NCBI GenBank assembly: GCA_963816745.1
Contig: CAWFLQ010000006.1
Location: 744,001-808,000, forward strand
Direction of reading: 5' to 3'
DNA length: 64,000 bases
From: VAZQ01 sp963816745
GTDB taxonomy: Bacteria > Pseudomonadota > Alphaproteobacteria > Rhizobiales > Xanthobacteraceae
Below the pieces are notes generated by a model. That model worked only from the letters and a program-made list of their open reading frames with translations. It had not been told where the DNA came from and did no database searches. Made by a program: the position numbers and the translations under genes. The stretch's first letter is position 1, and each line of letters begins with the position of its first letter. This document shows positions 25,290 to 33,683 of this stretch, piece by piece.

Positions 25290-26600
25290 ATGCTGACGCG
25301 GCCATCATCTACACGACGATCGATTCGGCGCAATATTCTCGCCGGCTTGCTGGTTTTTGCGGTTCTGGTTGGCGCCGTGGGCGGCTGGGCCGGAACAACC
25401 AAGCTCGCCGGCGCGCTCATTGCGTCCGGTACGGTCGTTGTCGATTCGAATGTCAAGAAGGTGCAACACCCTACCGGTGGAGTTGTTGGCGAGCTACGCG
25501 TGCGCGAAGGCGATCGCGTAAAGGGCGGCGATATCGTCGCTCGTCTGGACCAGACCATCACGCGTGCAAACTTGGCGATCATCACCAAAGGACTCGACGA
25601 GCTCTCGGCGCGCAAGGCGCGACTCGCAAGCGAACGGGATGGTTCGGAAACGCTGGCCTTTCCGGATCGCCTTCAAAGCCGCGAAAGCGAGCCGGAAGTT
25701 GCTCACATTATTGAAGGCGAGCGCAAGTTGTTCGAATTGCGTCGGACCGCTCGTGCGGGTCAAAAGGCCCAGCTCGGCCAGCAGTTTGCGCAGCTGCGCG
25801 AAGAGATCGTCGGTTTGACTGCCCAGCAGGGGGCCAAAGTACGAGAAATTGCATTGATCAATCGCGAACTCGAGGGGGTGCGAGAACTGTTCAAAAAGAC
25901 CCTGATTTCGATCAGTCGTCTCACGCAATTGGAGCGTGAAGCGACAAGGCTCGAGGGCGAGGAGGCTCAACTCGTGGCGGCCGTGGCTCAGGCCAAAGGC
26001 AAGATGGCCGAGATTGAGCTCAAGATTATTCAGATCGACCAAGATCTCAGCAGTGAAGTTGCAAAGGAAATGCGCGAGATCGATGCCAAGATCGGTGAAT
26101 TCGAGGAGCGTAAGGTCGCTGCCGAAGATCAGCTGCGGCGAGTGGAAATCCGCGCGCCGCACGATGGCACCGTTTTCCAACTCTCCGTCCATACCGTCGG
26201 AGGCGTGATTGCTCCGGGCGAGGCGATCATGCTGATTGTTCCGGACGCTGACAGCCTGATGGTCGAAGCCAAAGTCAATCCGCAAGATATTGAACAGGTG
26301 CAGTTGGATCAGAAGACCGTCCTGCGATTTACCGCATTCAATCTCGCGACTACTCCTGAAATCGATGGGCAGGTCAGCAGAATCTCTGCCGACATAAGCT
26401 CCGATCAGCGAACCGGTCAAAGCTTTTTTACCGTTCGGATTTCAATCCGTCCGGATGAGCTCTCGCGCCTGGGCAATAGCAGGCTTGTTCCCGGCATGCC
26501 GGTCGAATGTTTTATCCAGACGGGAGAGCGGACGATGGTTTCCTATTTGCTGAAGCCTCTTCGCGACCAACTGATGCGGACTTTCCGTGAGAAGGGATAG
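25290..26600 (+). CDS. Type I secretion membrane-fusion (adaptor) protein, HlyD/PrtE family
   Basis: 436 residues: a short cytoplasmic N-terminus, one transmembrane helix (about 16-36), a biotinyl-lipoyl-like half-motif (Gly-Gly-Val-Val-Gly-Glu-Leu-Arg-Val-Arg-Glu-Gly-Asp), a long coiled-coil hairpin (about 95-285), the second lipoyl half (Arg-Ala-Pro-His-Asp-Gly-Thr-Val-Phe) and a beta-barrel domain ending near residue 430. It bridges the ABC transporter to an outer-membrane channel. The start codon lies one base after the transporter stop, so expression is coupled. Confidence 0.92.
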   Translation: MLTRPSSTRRSIRRNILAGLLVFAVLVGAVGGWAGTTKLAGALIASGTVVVDSNVKKVQHPTGGVVGELRVREGDRVKGGDIVARLDQTITRANLAIITKGLDELSARKARLASERDGSETLAFPDRLQSRESEPEVAHIIEGERKLFELRRTARAGQKAQLGQQFAQLREEIVGLTAQQGAKVREIALINRELEGVRELFKKTLISISRLTQLEREATRLEGEEAQLVAAVAQAKGKMAEIELKIIQIDQDLSSEVAKEMREIDAKIGEFEERKVAAEDQLRRVEIRAPHDGTVFQLSVHTVGGVIAPGEAIMLIVPDADSLMVEAKVNPQDIEQVQLDQKTVLRFTAFNLATTPEIDGQVSRISADISSDQRTGQSFFTVRISIRPDELSRLGNSRLVPGMPVECFIQTGERTMVSYLLKPLRDQLMRTFREKG

Positions 26601-26746
26601 CCTGACACTTTCGGTCCTTGACCATTGTCAAACCGAGTAACGAAATGCTTCTTGCGTTGGACGCCCGGCCACTTCGAGTTCGGGCGTGACGGCTCAACTG
26701 TGATAGCTGCGAGTGCGGCGTCTGTCGAACCAGAGATTCCTCGGCG

Positions 26747-28966
26747 ATGAAAAGCCTCCTCTTGCGGTTGGCGCGCGCGTCTGGATCCCGGCGGAGTTTC
26801 GGCCTTCTTCTTGTGGCGGTCTTTCTCTTCCTCCGTATATGGGATCCTCATCCACTGGAGGAACTCAGGCTTCGTAGCTTCGATCTTTATCAGAACATCA
26901 GCCCTCGAAACTCCTCCGTTCGTCCCGTTGTAATTGTCGATATCGACGAGGAAAGTGTAAGTGCCTATGGGCAATGGCCCTGGCCACGTACCCTGCTCGC
27001 AGAGTTGCTCACTCGGCTTTACGAGATGCAGACTGTGGCGATCGCGTTCGACGTCGTTTTTCCCGAACCAGATCGTGCATCTCCCGGCGAGGCTGTGAAG
27101 CATTTTCGCAACTTGGACGAGGCCACGCGCGAAATTCTCAGTCACCAGCCGAGTAACGATGATATTTTCGCCGAGGTGATCGGTCGGGGAAAGGTGGTGG
27201 TTGGACAGTCTGGCACCAATACGAACAGTAGTCGTTCGCTCGAGAAGTACCCCGAGTCCGGCTTTGCCGCTGTGGGTCCTGATCCTACGCCCTATCTTAT
27301 CGGCTTTCCTCATCTCCTCCGAAATCTTCCCGTGCTGGAACAGAGCGCAGCAGGACGCGGACTATTCAGCATCCGCCCCGAAAGGGATGGGATCGTACGT
27401 CGAGTGCCGATCGTGATGAAGGTCGGGGACAGCATCGTCCCGGCGCTCACGCTCGACTTGCTGCGGGTGGTCACCGGATCGGGTACCATTTTGATCCGCA
27501 CGGACGAATCGGGAGTGCGCAATGTTGCCGTACCTGGTCTGGAATTGCCGACCGACCGGAACGGTCGAATTTGGCTCCATTTCAGCCGGCACGACAAGGC
27601 GAGATATGTTTCGGCCAGGGATGTCATCGAGGGAAAGGTCGAGTCTGAGAGATTTGCGGGCAAGCTGGTGCTCGTGGGGACGTCGGCGATTGGCTTGTTG
27701 GACGTGAAGACCACGCCGGTGCATGCGGCAATGCCAGGTGTGGAGGTGCATGCGCAGCTGCTTGAAGCTGCATTGACGAACTCCCTACTGGACTCCCCCG
27801 GCTACCTCATTGTCGTCGAAATGCTTTGCGCCCTGATCGCCGGCGCAACGCTCTCGCTGTTCGCCCCGTTCGCAGGCGCTCTCACGCTGTTTGCGACTGC
27901 TGTACTCGCGGCGGTGGCTCTCATCACCGCATCGTGGATTTCCTTCAGCCGCTACCAGGTAATGTTCGATGCGACCTTTCCTCTCACGGCCATTCTGTCG
28001 GTATATGTGAGCTTGGTTGTTATGGGGTACTTTCGCGAGCAATTGGATCGGCGGCGCATTCGTTCCGCATTTGCGCAGTATTTGTCGCCAACTCTGGTCG
28101 AGCGGCTCGCTCGATCGCCGAAAGAACTCGTCCTCGGCGGTGAAGACCGCATCATGACGGTCCTGTTCAGCGACGTGCGAGACTTTACGAGTATTGCTGA
28201 GACGTACAAGGACAACCCGCACGGGTTGACGACTCTGATGAATCGGTTCTTGACGCCTCTGACCAACGTGATCGTCGCGAGACATGGCACCATCGATAAG
28301 TACATCGGTGACGCAATCATGGCGTTTTGGAACGCGCCGCTCGATGATCCTACCCAGGAAGCCGATGCATGCCACGCGGCGCTTGATATGCTGGAACACG
28401 TGGTCGCCTTGAATCGCGAACGAGAGCGGGAGGCGTCGGTCAGCGGGATCCCTTTCTTGCCGATCGAAGTTGGAATTGGCATCAATACCGGGCGTTGTAC
28501 GGTCGGAAACATGGGATCCGATCTGCGGTTTCAATACACGGTGATGGGAGACACCGTGAATCTGGCTTCCCGGCTGGAGGCGCAAACAAAGGCGCATGGC
28601 TTGTCGATCATCATCGGATCAAGAACCGCCGCTCCCGTGGCGGACCAGTTCGCTTTACTTGAAATCGAATCGATACGGGTTAAGGGAAAGGTCGAACCGG
28701 AAGTAATCTATACGATCGTGGGGCGCGCTGACGTCGCGAAAACGAGCGAATTCGGATCTCTGCAGGATCATTGGGCGCAACTTCTTGTCTGCTATCGCAA
28801 GCAGGACTGGGCCGGCGCTCTTAAAGCGGCGGAGATCTGCCATTGCGATTGCAAGAAATTCGGTCTTGTTGGCTTGCTCGATTCCTACGTTGATCGCATT
28901 CGCCGACTCGAACAGGCCCCACCGGCCCCCGACTGGGACGGCGTATTCATTGCAGAGACGAAGTAG
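26747..28966 (+). CDS. CHASE2-domain adenylate/guanylate cyclase
   Basis: 739 residues: an N-terminal helix, an extracytoplasmic CHASE2 sensor domain (about 30-335), three transmembrane helices (about 345-430) and a class III nucleotide cyclase domain (about 455-640). Metal-binding residues are Asp476 (Phe-Ser-Asp-Val-Arg-Asp-Phe-Thr) and Asp522 (Ile-Gly-Asp-Ala-Ile-Met-Ala-Phe-Trp-Asn). The conserved Met-Gly-Asp-Thr-Val-Asn-Leu-Ala-Ser-Arg-Leu-Glu segment holds the transition-state Asn and Arg. cAMP is the likely product. It lies 146 nt downstream of the secretion adaptor, same strand. The CHASE2 domain faces the periplasm, where FecR- and adhesin-type proteins are, so it may sense their state (inference). 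Confidence 0.9.
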   Translation: MKSLLLRLARASGSRRSFGLLLVAVFLFLRIWDPHPLEELRLRSFDLYQNISPRNSSVRPVVIVDIDEESVSAYGQWPWPRTLLAELLTRLYEMQTVAIAFDVVFPEPDRASPGEAVKHFRNLDEATREILSHQPSNDDIFAEVIGRGKVVVGQSGTNTNSSRSLEKYPESGFAAVGPDPTPYLIGFPHLLRNLPVLEQSAAGRGLFSIRPERDGIVRRVPIVMKVGDSIVPALTLDLLRVVTGSGTILIRTDESGVRNVAVPGLELPTDRNGRIWLHFSRHDKARYVSARDVIEGKVESERFAGKLVLVGTSAIGLLDVKTTPVHAAMPGVEVHAQLLEAALTNSLLDSPGYLIVVEMLCALIAGATLSLFAPFAGALTLFATAVLAAVALITASWISFSRYQVMFDATFPLTAILSVYVSLVVMGYFREQLDRRRIRSAFAQYLSPTLVERLARSPKELVLGGEDRIMTVLFSDVRDFTSIAETYKDNPHGLTTLMNRFLTPLTNVIVARHGTIDKYIGDAIMAFWNAPLDDPTQEADACHAALDMLEHVVALNREREREASVSGIPFLPIEVGIGINTGRCTVGNMGSDLRFQYTVMGDTVNLASRLEAQTKAHGLSIIIGSRTAAPVADQFALLEIESIRVKGKVEPEVIYTIVGRADVAKTSEFGSLQDHWAQLLVCYRKQDWAGALKAAEICHCDCKKFGLVGLLDSYVDRIRRLEQAPPAPDWDGVFIAETK

Positions 28967-29066
28967 GTCCGCCGCGAACCGGGTGATGCCTCCGGTTTGG
29001 TCGCGAGGGGGGCGTTAGGCCATATGCCGCGATTGCTTCCAGCGTGGGGCGCGGCAGTTGATGTGA

Positions 29067-29233
29067 CTAGTGCCCCGAACCCGAAGTTCGCGCACACCGG
29101 GCGGCAAATGCTATCGCGAACTTCGGGTTCAAAAGGGGCACTAGAATCATAGAGTTGCTAGTGGTCCTTGGATTCCGAAGTTCGTATCTGAACGTGCTGC
29201 AAGTGCTTACGAACTTCGGAATCGGACCACTAG
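29067..29233. repeat. Paired CTAG-bounded hairpins with AATCATAGAGTTG linker (copy 1)
   Basis: Hairpin A (29067-29144) and hairpin B (29158-29233) each begin with CTAGTG and end with its complement. Each has a 10-bp outer stem, a 3-4 nt asymmetric bulge and a 16-bp inner stem. The bulge is on the linker-side arm in both (AAAA in A, TTG in B). The 13-nt linker AATCATAGAGTTG (29145-29157) is identical to the one at 45537-45549, while the stems differ by paired changes. Confidence 0.85.
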
Positions 29234-29374
29234 CTGGGATTTCCGGTTGTGGCAGATTTTGTTGGAAAAGCGTAGATAGATAGCGTGTGCTTGGGCCATT
29301 GGAGCATTTAGAAGCTCCGTGACGCGTTTCGGGCCAGCCCTGTATGCGGTGGCGGCAACTAGCGCGCATGTACC

Positions 29375-29593
29375 ATGACAACGGTCCAAACTCGCGATCG
29401 AGCACTGGCTTTGCGATGTAAGCGTGCCAGCGTCAGCGGCGCCCAAATTACTGTCAACTACGAGACCCGTGGCGGGTGGAACAAGGTGACGGGGAGAGTT
29501 CAATCAGTGCGCTCGCTCGAAGCGCCGCAATTCAAACCGCTTTGGGAAATTACCATCGTAGCTGATCCGAACCACGACGGCCTCTCAAAGTGA
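29375..29593 (+). CDS. Small hypothetical protein (72 aa)
   Basis: A soluble basic protein of 72 residues with beta-rich character (Ala-Gln-Ile-Thr-Val-Asn-Tyr-Glu-Thr and Trp-Glu-Ile-Thr-Ile-Val-Ala-Asp). There is no strong ribosome-binding site and no recognised family. Composition and codon use look coding. It starts 140 nt after the paired hairpin repeat. Confidence 0.4.
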   Translation: MTTVQTRDRALALRCKRASVSGAQITVNYETRGGWNKVTGRVQSVRSLEAPQFKPLWEITIVADPNHDGLSK

Positions 29594-29932
29594 CTCGTTC
29601 TTAGCCAGTGTTTAGGCGACTCAAAGTACGGCGTTGGATTGGCCGGTGGGGCCCGCATAGTCTTACGTCCAAAGCCCGACATCGCAGCCACGATTCAACG
29701 TCGCCGTTGCTCTCGGTTTGACGGAGTTGGATCAACGCGGCCATTCCGGCGGTCTTCAGGACCATCCAATGTCCTGCGCTCAGCGGGTGGTCAAGCAATC
29801 AATGATCTAAGCACCGTCAATGGCATGGCGAACTCGCGCCGCCGCAATCGAGCCCGGCCCGTCTAATGTCCTATATCTGCGGATCGTACGCTTCATCGAG
29901 CGCCCGGAAAGTAGCTGGAAGGGCCTTTCGAT
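29594..29932. other. About 340 bases without a supported gene
   Basis: Short frames only, none with a ribosome-binding site or family resemblance. I saw no clear repeat. The region separates two small genes on opposite strands that converge on it. Confidence 0.35.
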
Positions 29933-30175
29933 CTACTTAGCGAGTATCAGCCATTGACGCGCCAACTCTTCGTACTGTTGTTTGATAAGATCGGACCAAT
30001 GGTTGGCGATCTCCAGGCATTCGGCCGCATGCTCCCGGTATTCAGCGTACCGCGATTGATCTCCCGTCGGCAAAATCGGCGTCAAGGCGCGCGCGCCCTC
30101 CGTGAAGGGCCACAAGTCCGATGTGGTGACTTCCTCACTCTTGCGGTATCTGAATACTGTGATGGACGCGCTCAT
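29933..30175 (-). CDS. Small hypothetical protein with YREHAAEC helix motif (80 aa)
   Basis: I chose the ATG at 30175 because GGAG lies exactly 6 nt upstream; upstream in-frame ATGs lack this. The C-terminal half (Tyr-Arg-Glu-His-Ala-Ala-Glu-Cys-Leu-Glu-Ile-Ala...Tyr-Glu-Glu-Leu-Ala-Arg-Gln-Trp-Leu-Ile-Leu-Ala) is a helical pattern I associate with many small uncharacterised proteins of Bradyrhizobium relatives. There is no membrane segment. It is preceded by a predicted CRP-type promoter with the site at 30268-30279. Confidence 0.6.
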   Translation of the reverse strand: MSASITVFRYRKSEEVTTSDLWPFTEGARALTPILPTGDQSRYAEYREHAAECLEIANHWSDLIKQQYEELARQWLILAK

Positions 30176-30238
30176 GTACATCTCCAAGTTACGGCACCAT
30201 CGTGCGTTTGGGTTGCGCATCAGCGACTTTCTGACGAA

Positions 30239-30280
30239 ATGATATAATCGGGCACGCCGCGTGGTTATGACCTAGGTCAC
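30239..30280 (-). promoter_or_regulatory. Predicted class II CRP-type promoter upstream of the 80-aa protein
   Basis: The palindrome TGACCTAGGTCA (30268-30279; with flanks TATGA-N6-TCACA) is followed on the - strand by 23 nt and then TATCAT (30244-30239), a 5/6 match to the -10 consensus. With transcription from about 30232, the site is centred at -41.5. The same core and the same 23-nt spacing occur at 9696-9737. The stop codon of the upstream NepR-like gene lies inside the palindrome. Confidence 0.6.
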
Positions 30281-30694
30281 AGGAGAGGGCTTTTTTTCAG
30301 GTGTTAATTCAGAGCGACTCAGGTGGGGAAGGAAGAACTCGAAGCCACAGGGGAGGCCACCCGAGGCTATCTTTGTCGCGGCGGTGCGGAATGACTTCAC
30401 GTCAAAATTTTGCTGCTCTGAGCCTCGCGGGTCACGACTGATTCGAGACCTTCTAGGATAGCCTTCGCTGGCGATCCCTTTGGATGTATCTCGTTGTTCA
30501 GGTTGTCTGAGAAGGTCAACGAGCCGGTTGGGGATGGGCTGCGCAAGGCCGTACTCGGCCTTGAGACGTCGCCCGATGGCCGCTTGAACCTCGCTCAATA
30601 AACCGTTGTTCCGAATCGACGCCTGCGCGGTAAGGACCGCGTCTCGAAGGATGCGGACGGACACGTGCTTCGAAACGCATCGCAGCGCAGCCAC
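30272..30694 (-). CDS. NepR-like protein (possible anti-sigma factor)
   Basis: A 140-residue frame from a GTG start. Residues about 31-68 (Gly-Leu-Leu-Ser-Glu-Val-Gln-Ala-Ala-Ile-Gly-Arg-Arg-Leu-Lys-Ala-Glu-Tyr, then Pro-Ile-Pro-Asn-Arg-Leu-Val-Asp-Leu-Leu) follow the two-helix NepR pattern I-G-x-x-L-[KR]-A-x-Y ... [VI]-P-x-R-x-x-x-L-L. NepR proteins sequester the EcfG general-stress sigma factor in alphaproteobacteria. No ecfG or phyR gene is nearby, and the protein is longer than typical NepR (about 60 residues), with an unfamiliar N-terminus and a long polar tail. Treat as a divergent or solitary paralogue. Confidence 0.45.
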   Translation of the reverse strand: MAALRCVSKHVSVRILRDAVLTAQASIRNNGLLSEVQAAIGRRLKAEYGLAQPIPNRLVDLLRQPEQRDTSKGIASEGYPRRSRISRDPRGSEQQNFDVKSFRTAATKIASGGLPCGFEFFLPHLSRSELTPEKKPSPVT

Positions 30695-30817
30695 GCTTGT
30701 GCAAGCTGCACGAGTTCAGCTGCGCGGCGATACGCCTCAGCATGAGGCCGATCGAGCACACGTGCAATTGGTCTTTGCCACGGCGCTTGCTAAGATCGGG
30801 CTCAAGAATTCTCGAAA

Positions 30818-31795
30818 GTGTCCCTGATGATTGCAATCAGCGTGCTGGCGATCCTTGCCGTCGCCTTCCTCACCCCCCTCCCCGCCTTCGCCCAGAACTA
30901 TCCGGCCAAGCCGCTCAAGATCATCGTCTCGACCTCGGCCGGCGGCGTCACCGACCTCGCCGCGCGCATCCTGGGCGCGCACATCACGGCGAAGACCGGC
31001 CAGGGTGTGGTGATCGACAATCGCGCCGGCGCGAGCGGCAACATCGCCATGGACGCGGTCGCCAAGTCGCCGCCCGATGGCTACACGCTCGGCGTCGCCA
31101 ATACCGGCAACATCGCCATCAATCCCTACCTGATGGGGCACATGCCGTACGATCCCCTCACCGAACTCGTGCCGGTCGGCCCGATCGGCACGGCGCCGCT
31201 GTTCCTGGTCATCAACGCGGGCGTGCCCGCGGCCACGCTGAAGGACTTCATCGCCTATGCCAAGGCGCAGCCGGACAAGGTGAGCTATGCCTCCGCCGGC
31301 GTCGGTACGACGCCCGACCTCGCGGCGCACGACTTCAACCGCCGCGCCGGATTGCAGCTGGTGTTCGTGCCGTTCCGCGGCACCGCGCCGGCGGTGGCGG
31401 CGGTGCTCGGCGGCGATGTGCAGGTGACGTTCGTATCCATGGGGCCGCACATCGAGTTCGTGCGCCAGGGCAAGCTGCGCATCCTAGGCGCCGCGACGCG
31501 GCAGCGCGCGCCGTACGTACCCGACGTGCCGACCTTCGCCGAGCAGGGATTTCCCGGCTTCGAGACCACGACCTGGTTCGCGCTGTTTGCACCGCGCGGA
31601 ACGCCAAGGGAGATCGTGGAGCAGCTCAACGGCTATGTGCGCGAGCTCGCCGAGGACGCCGACGCGAAGAAAAGGCTAGCAGCCAATTTCGTCGATCCTG
31701 CGGTCATGACCGCGGCCGAGTTCGCCGGGCTGGTCAAGGCCGACGCGGCGAAGTGGGAACGCATCGTGCGCGAAGCCGGCGTCAAGATCGACTGA
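30818..31795 (+). CDS. Bug/TctC-family tripartite tricarboxylate transporter substrate-binding protein
   Basis: A 325-residue periplasmic binding protein with a signal peptide ending Ala-Phe-Ala-Gln (about residue 25). The mature start Asn-Tyr-Pro-Ala-Lys-Pro-Leu-Lys-Ile-Ile-Val and the Ala-Gly-Gly-Val-Thr-Asp...Asp-Asn-Arg-Ala-Gly-Ala-Ser-Gly-Asn-Ile-Ala pattern are diagnostic of the Bug family, which binds small carboxylates or amides. No TctA/TctB membrane components are adjacent. It is followed 46 nt later by a quinone oxidoreductase gene, so the pair may serve one catabolic route. An ATG at 30827 is an alternative start. Confidence 0.88.
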   Translation: MSLMIAISVLAILAVAFLTPLPAFAQNYPAKPLKIIVSTSAGGVTDLAARILGAHITAKTGQGVVIDNRAGASGNIAMDAVAKSPPDGYTLGVANTGNIAINPYLMGHMPYDPLTELVPVGPIGTAPLFLVINAGVPAATLKDFIAYAKAQPDKVSYASAGVGTTPDLAAHDFNRRAGLQLVFVPFRGTAPAVAAVLGGDVQVTFVSMGPHIEFVRQGKLRILGAATRQRAPYVPDVPTFAEQGFPGFETTTWFALFAPRGTPREIVEQLNGYVRELAEDADAKKRLAANFVDPAVMTAAEFAGLVKADAAKWERIVREAGVKID

Positions 31796-31841
31796 CTGCA
31801 AAAAAACCCCGAAACATCCCAACCGCTCTCGAAGGACGCGC

Positions 31842-32882
31842 ATGAAAGCGATCGTGATCCACGAATACGGCCCGCCCGACGTGCTCAAATACGAGCAGGT
31901 GCCGGACCCGCAGCCGCGCGCCGGCGAGATCCGCATCGCGGTTCACGCCGCCACCGTCAACCGCGTGCTCGACGTGAGCGTGCGCGCCGGCAAGGAGGCC
32001 GCGCGCGCCCCGGTGCTGCCGCTGATCCCCGGCGTCGATTGCGCGGGGATCGTCGACGCGGTCGGACCCGGCGTCACCAGATGGCGCAAGGGCATGCGCG
32101 TCGCGGCGGCGGGCGTGATGCCGCTCGACGTCTGCCCGGAGGACGACGAAGGCTACAGCGGCCCAATGGGCATGATGGGCATCAAGCGGCCCGGCGGGTT
32201 TGCCGAGAAGGTCGCGGTGCCGGCCTGCGCCGCGATCGCGCTGCCCGACGGGCTCGACTTCCACCACGCCGCTGTCGTCATGCGCCACGTGCCGACGGCG
32301 TGGAACCTGCTGTTCAACGTCGCCGAGCTCAAGGCCGGCGAGACCGTGCTGGTCATGGGCGCCGGCGGCAATCTCGGATCGATCGGCATCCAGATCGCCA
32401 AGAACGTGATCGGCGCCAAGGTGATCGCGGCGGCGGGCTCCGACGACCGCGCGCAGCTCGGCCGCGATCTCGGCGCCGATCACGCCGTCAACTACAACAC
32501 CCACGACCTCACCGCCGAGGTGATGAAGCTCACCGGCGGCAAGGGCGTGAACGTGCTCTACGACAACATCGCCAATCCGAAGGTGCTGCCGCAGGCGTTC
32601 CGCGCCATCGGCTTCGACGGCCGGCTGGTCACCGCCGGGGCGCACGCCGGGCCGAACGTGACCATCGATTTCTCCCACCTCTACCACAAGCGAATCACGA
32701 TCAAGGGCCGGCCCGGCTATCACCCGCCCGACGTGCCGAAGTGCTTCGCCGCCGCGGCCGCGGGCAAGGTCGAGACGCAGATCGAGCGTGTTTTGCCGCT
32801 CTCGCAGGCCGCCGAGGCCCATCGCCTGGTCGAATCGGGCGAATCGCTGGGCAAAATCGTGCTGGATCCGACCCAGGGGTAA
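31842..32882 (+). CDS. Zinc-type MDR dehydrogenase / quinone oxidoreductase-like protein
   Basis: A medium-chain dehydrogenase/reductase of 346 residues. It has an N-terminal GroES-like domain (starting Met-Lys-Ala-Ile-Val-Ile-His-Glu-Tyr-Gly-Pro-Pro-Asp-Val-Leu, typical of quinone oxidoreductases) and a Rossmann domain with Gly-Ala-Gly-Gly-Asn-Leu-Gly-Ser-Ile-Gly near residue 172 for NADPH. The structural zinc cysteine cluster of alcohol dehydrogenases is absent. The physiological substrate is not evident; it may be co-transcribed with the upstream Bug protein. Confidence 0.82.
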   Translation: MKAIVIHEYGPPDVLKYEQVPDPQPRAGEIRIAVHAATVNRVLDVSVRAGKEAARAPVLPLIPGVDCAGIVDAVGPGVTRWRKGMRVAAAGVMPLDVCPEDDEGYSGPMGMMGIKRPGGFAEKVAVPACAAIALPDGLDFHHAAVVMRHVPTAWNLLFNVAELKAGETVLVMGAGGNLGSIGIQIAKNVIGAKVIAAAGSDDRAQLGRDLGADHAVNYNTHDLTAEVMKLTGGKGVNVLYDNIANPKVLPQAFRAIGFDGRLVTAGAHAGPNVTIDFSHLYHKRITIKGRPGYHPPDVPKCFAAAAAGKVETQIERVLPLSQAAEAHRLVESGESLGKIVLDPTQG

Positions 32883-32990
32883 ACCATTGCGCGACCCCGG
32901 GGGGAGCGCCTATATTCCGGCTAATTCCGTCATCGCAGATGACTTTTAGCTTCGCCCTGAGGGCGGGCGGAGCACAGAGGAGATTTACCC

Positions 32991-33683
32991 ATGGTAGCAG
33001 CACCGCTGATGCCCAAAGCGACCGCCGTGTGGCTCGTGGAGAACACCGCGCTCTCGTTCGATCAGGTCGCCGATTTCTGCAAGCTGCATCCGCTCGAGGT
33101 GAAGGCGATCGCCGACGGCGACGCCGCGCAGGGCATCAAGGGCCTCGACCCCGTGCTCACCGGCCAGCTCAGCCGCGAGGAGATCGAGAAAGCGGTCGCG
33201 GAACCCGACTACCGGCTCAAGCTGCTCGACCCAAAAGTGCGCCTGCCCGAGGCCAAGAAGAAGAAAGGCCCGCGCTACACGCCGGTGTCGCGCCGCCAGG
33301 ACCGCCCCAACGCCATTCTCTGGCTGGTGCGCAACCACCCCGAGCTCAAGGACAGCCAGGTCATGCGGCTCGTCGGCACCACCAAGTCGACCATTTCGGC
33401 GATCCGCGAGCGCACGCACTGGAACGCATCGAACCTGCAGCCGATGGACCCGGTGACGCTCGGCCTGTGCTCGCAGATCGACCTCGACCTCGAGGTGCAC
33501 CGCGCCGCCAAGGAGAAGCCGGTCGACGTCGAGGCGCAGGGCGCGACCTTGCTGCCGGCGTCGGAGACCACCATTCGCCGCGAGCCTGAGCCCGAGGAGA
33601 AGGAGCCCGCCGCCGACGACGAGCTCAACGTCGATGCGGTGTTCGCCAAGCTCAAGCAGATCGGCGGCGCCAAGGGCGAGTAG
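32991..33683 (+). CDS. trcR: Cell-cycle transcriptional regulator TrcR (DUF1013)
   Basis: A 230-residue protein conserved throughout alphaproteobacteria (DUF1013). The sequence has the hallmark N-terminus Met-Pro-Lys-Ala-Thr-Ala-Val-Trp-Leu-Val-Glu-Asn-Thr-Ala-Leu-Ser-Phe, a central block Ala-Ile-Leu-Trp-Leu-Val-Arg-Asn-His-Pro-Glu-Leu, and an HTH-like segment Val-Met-Arg-Leu-Val-Gly-Thr-Thr-Lys-Ser-Thr-Ile near residues 124-135. The C-terminal 50 residues are acidic and variable. AGAGGAG lies about 8 nt before the ATG. TrcR has been linked to CtrA/GcrA-type cell-cycle control in Rhodobacterales; the role here is by homology. Confidence 0.88.
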   Translation: MVAAPLMPKATAVWLVENTALSFDQVADFCKLHPLEVKAIADGDAAQGIKGLDPVLTGQLSREEIEKAVAEPDYRLKLLDPKVRLPEAKKKKGPRYTPVSRRQDRPNAILWLVRNHPELKDSQVMRLVGTTKSTISAIRERTHWNASNLQPMDPVTLGLCSQIDLDLEVHRAAKEKPVDVEAQGATLLPASETTIRREPEPEEKEPAADDELNVDAVFAKLKQIGGAKGE

